7,341 nucleotides of DNA from Deltaproteobacteria bacterium (GTDB lineage: Bacteria; Desulfobacterota; Desulfuromonadia; Geobacterales; Pseudopelobacteraceae), in contig JAURXC010000373.1 of assembly GCA_030654645.1 (NCBI GenBank), positions 1 to 7,341 on the forward strand, written 5' to 3'. A program made the translations under genes and the position numbers. Under the pieces are notes generated by a model. It was not told the origin of the DNA. It saw only the letters and a list, made by a program, of their open reading frames with translations, and ran no database searches. This document shows, one piece after another, positions 5,234-7,341 of the stretch (its first letter is position 1; every line of letters begins with the position of its first letter).

Positions 5234-7341
5234 ATGGGAAGATTCGGGATAGAGACCAGGAAGTGGGAAGTAATTCTACCCCTGCTAAGTGCCGTGGTGC
5301 TTTTATCAAACCTGATAATGCAGGACGGGATGTTGTTTGCAGCAACCGGAGCGTGGACAAGCAATGGACCGGAAGGAGGGCAGATAAAAGCGCTGACAAT
5401 TGATCCCGTCACCTCCGCAAACCTCTATGCGGGAACTTATGAATGGAGTGTTTATTCTTGGACCATTACGGCCGTGCCGCCACCCAGGCCGGAAACCGTT
5501 GTCCCATCCCCCGGCAATGGCCAGGTAACCATCGGCTGGAGCGAAGTGGCGGATGCAACCTCCTACAACCTCTATTATTCCACCACACCGGGAGTAACCA
5601 AATCGACCGGGACCAGGATCACCGGTGTTACCAGACCCAGTTCAGTATCGCCTCTGGTCAATGGCACTCCATATTACTTCGTGGTCACGGCGGTCAACGC
5701 CTATGGCGAGAGCGCGGAATCGGACCAGGTCAGCGCCGTCCCCGGAGTTTCCAGCGCCGCCTACACCCTGGCCGACCTGGCGGGAAACTGGGAAGTAAAC
5801 AGCCTGGCATCCGGTCCGGGAGCGCCGTGGTGGATAAGGATTTCCCTGAATATTGCAGCCGATGGCTCTTTCAGCGGGACGGAGACGGACTCGGACGGAT
5901 CTACAGGCTCAACCTCCGGCACTCTGCTGATATCCCCCAACGGCATTGTGACCATGGCGGGCAATTCAATATTCCAGTGCAGCATGGATTCCGGAAAAAC
6001 GCTGCTGGCCTGCACGTCAACCTGGTCCGGTACGACGAGCCCCGGCACAAGCGAGCTGATACTGTTTACAAAAAAAGGGTCCGGGTATTCTTCTACGGAC
6101 ATTGTTGGCGACTGGTGGTTCAGCAATCTGACGACTCCCGGCCCCTATTGGGAAAGAGGCTCGCTGACAGCCGGTCCAAGCGGCGCATTCAGCTATACCT
6201 TCATCGACTCTGACGGCAATCCTCACACAGGATCCGGCACACTCAGCATCACTTCCGACGGAGTTCTGACTCCCGTAGGTGCCAATATCAGCCCGACCCG
6301 CTGTGTCATGGATTCGGGAAAAAGCGCCAACGTCTGCACTTCCACATCCAGCAGCGGCACAACCGGCATGCAGATTTTGACAAGAAAGGCGGCAAACTAC
6401 GCCCTGTCCGACCTGGCCGGCACATGGGGGGTAAACGCGCTGGTATCGGGCCCGGGCGCGCCCTGGTGGAACAGGGGGAGCGTGACCTTCGTTGCCAATG
6501 GTTCCTATTCCGGTAGCCTGCAGGATTATGACGGAAGTCCCCCCAGTAATGTGACCGGGGTGTTCGGAATTACAGCAGACGGCGTGTTTACACCGGATTT
6601 CAATGCGAATGAGGAGTGCCACATGGATGCCGGCAAAACAATCATGGCCTGCACCGGCACCTGGACGACCGGAAGTCCCGGCTCCACCGAACTGACGGTA
6701 TTGACAAAGAGCATGGTTTCAGCGCCCGCAACTTTCAGAGGACTTGCCATCACCTCCGGACCGGCTTCGCTATATGAGAGCAATGTCGCCACATACGCTG
6801 TCAGCGCCTACTGGAGTGACGCTACTTCAAGCAGTGTCACCCCGATCTGGAGCGTCAATCCCGCCACCTACGCAACGATCAACAGCAGCACCGGCCAGCT
6901 GACCACGCTTGCGGTCCCGTCGAACCGGACCGTCACGGTAAGCGCGGTCTATTCCTACAACGGTATCACCCTGACAGCCAGTAAAACCGTCACGATCGTC
7001 AACCAGACATCCGCCCTGACCATGACCCTCTCCGGCAGCGGTTCCGGATCGATCAACAGTAACCCCGCCGGGATGATCGCCTGCACCTACCCACCACAGA
7101 CCGGGACCTGCTTGACATCACAACCGGTCGGCACGGCTCTCACGCTGATCGCCACCCCAGCCGCGGATTCCAGCTTCGACAGTTGGGGAAGCGCATGCGG
7201 CTCATGCACAGGGCTCTCCTGCCTGCTGGACATCGACAGTGACAAGACCTGCAGCGCTGCCTTTCAAATCCTGCCTTTGGTACGGATTGCCGGACCGGTC
7301 TATTTCGCTTCGATAATCAAGGCTTATGACCAGCTGAGCGA
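5234..7341 (+). CDS. Secreted multidomain protein (Fn3, triple repeat, Ig-like, InlB-type), 3' end outside window
   Basis: The frame stays open for 702 codons to the right edge, so the gene is partial. In order: a signal sequence (Arg9/Lys10, hydrophobic core 14-29, likely cleavage near 36-37); a piece of a BNR/sortilin-type propeller blade at 41-68 (WTSNGPEGGQIKALTIDP, then LYAGT); a fibronectin type III domain at about 83-170 (GNGQVTIGW, TSYNLYYSTTPGVT, NGTPYYFVVTAVNAYGES); three tandem repeats at 177-284, 285-388 and 389-494, each with C-x10-C (249/260, 357/368, 462/473); a bacterial Ig-like domain at about 501-590; and an InlB-type repeat at about 594-678 with six Cys (617, 626, 655, 658, 663, 673). 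VRIAGP near the edge resembles the lead-in to a further C-terminal domain in Geobacter-type secreted proteins. The protein is probably exported by Sec and surface-associated or extracellular. Substrate and function are unknown. Codon use is GC-ending throughout and no frameshift is visible. Confidence 0.9.
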   Translation, partial: MGRFGIETRKWEVILPLLSAVVLLSNLIMQDGMLFAATGAWTSNGPEGGQIKALTIDPVTSANLYAGTYEWSVYSWTITAVPPPRPETVVPSPGNGQVTIGWSEVADATSYNLYYSTTPGVTKSTGTRITGVTRPSSVSPLVNGTPYYFVVTAVNAYGESAESDQVSAVPGVSSAAYTLADLAGNWEVNSLASGPGAPWWIRISLNIAADGSFSGTETDSDGSTGSTSGTLLISPNGIVTMAGNSIFQCSMDSGKTLLACTSTWSGTTSPGTSELILFTKKGSGYSSTDIVGDWWFSNLTTPGPYWERGSLTAGPSGAFSYTFIDSDGNPHTGSGTLSITSDGVLTPVGANISPTRCVMDSGKSANVCTSTSSSGTTGMQILTRKAANYALSDLAGTWGVNALVSGPGAPWWNRGSVTFVANGSYSGSLQDYDGSPPSNVTGVFGITADGVFTPDFNANEECHMDAGKTIMACTGTWTTGSPGSTELTVLTKSMVSAPATFRGLAITSGPASLYESNVATYAVSAYWSDATSSSVTPIWSVNPATYATINSSTGQLTTLAVPSNRTVTVSAVYSYNGITLTASKTVTIVNQTSALTMTLSGSGSGSINSNPAGMIACTYPPQTGTCLTSQPVGTALTLIATPAADSSFDSWGSACGSCTGLSCLLDIDSDKTCSAAFQILPLVRIAGPVYFASIIKAYDQLS
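5762..6085 (+). repeat. Protein repeat unit 1 (108 residues)
   Basis: This is the first of three in-frame tandem repeats in the secreted protein, residues 177-284. It opens with YTLADLAGNW, has SGPGAPWW, a DSDGS turn, a C-x10-C pair in CSMDSGKTLLAC, and closes with ELILFTKK. The pattern suggests a small beta-rich domain with one disulfide. I do not recognise a named family. Confidence 0.8.
6086..6397 (+). repeat. Protein repeat unit 2 (104 residues)
   Basis: Residues 285-388. It opens with YSSTDIVGDWW and keeps GSL, DSDGN, ITSDGVLTP and the pair CVMDSGKSANVC, closing with MQILTRK. It is the most divergent copy: the SGPGAPWW segment is shortened to TPGPYW, so one tryptophan and the GA pair are lost. 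Confidence 0.8.
6398..6715 (+). repeat. Protein repeat unit 3 (106 residues)
   Basis: Residues 389-494. It opens with YALSDLAGTW, contains SGPGAPWWNRGS, a DYDGS turn, ITADGVFTP and CHMDAGKTIMAC, and closes with ELTVLTKS. It is closer to unit 1 than to unit 2. At the DNA level the copies have diverged widely in third positions, so the duplication is old rather than recent. Confidence 0.8.

Noticed and set aside
5443..6213. Open plus-strand frame of 256 codons
   Set aside because: It is out of frame with the long secreted-protein gene that has signal, Fn3 and repeat motifs across the same bases. The translation is rich in Arg, Gln and His, as is typical of a shadow frame.
6017..6622. Open minus-strand frame of 201 codons
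   Set aside because: It is antisense to the three-repeat region and its apparent periodic Cys and Gly content mirrors the repeats on the other strand. No start signal or domain supports it.

Overview
The window looks like chromosomal DNA of a Geobacter-like member of the Desulfuromonadota/Geobacterales. This assignment is inferred from the style of the proteins, mainly a secreted multidomain protein with Fn3, Ig-like and InlB-type modules next to a FabF/FabG-type operon with its own LolA-like protein. No rRNA or other marker gene supports it. No tRNA, rRNA, CRISPR array, insertion sequence or phage gene is visible.

Left edge (1-263): non-coding and AT-rich. It holds a good leftward sigma70-type promoter (TTGACA, 17 nt, TATATT) that should drive a gene beyond the left edge.

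Positions 264-4988: one compact minus-strand operon of six genes. In transcription order they are a FabG-like ketoreductase, a complete FabF-like ketosynthase, a second ketosynthase-like protein that keeps the cysteine but lacks both catalytic histidines, a small FabZ-like hotdog protein with a shortened active-site loop, a LolA-like periplasmic carrier, and a LolB-like lipoprotein. All five junctions overlap (1, 4, 41, 4 and 4 nt), which implies a single transcript and coupled translation. The set resembles part of an aryl-polyene-type or other type II fatty acid/polyketide pathway. In that reading the ketosynthase pair elongates the chain, the ketoreductase and dehydratase-like protein process the beta-carbon, and the LolA/LolB-like pair carries the lipid product or its anchor to the outer membrane. 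No acyl carrier protein, starter ligase, acyltransferase or MMPL exporter lies inside the window, so the pathway must continue elsewhere, perhaps to the left.

Positions 4989-5233: a divergent intergenic region with back-to-back candidate promoters for the operon and for the rightward gene.

Positions 5234-7341: one uninterrupted plus-strand reading frame with no stop before the right edge. It encodes at least 702 residues of an exported modular protein: signal sequence, a fragment of a beta-propeller blade, an Fn3 domain, three tandem repeats of about 105 residues each with a C-x10-C pair, a bacterial Ig-like domain, and a cysteine-rich InlB-type repeat. The rest lies outside the window.
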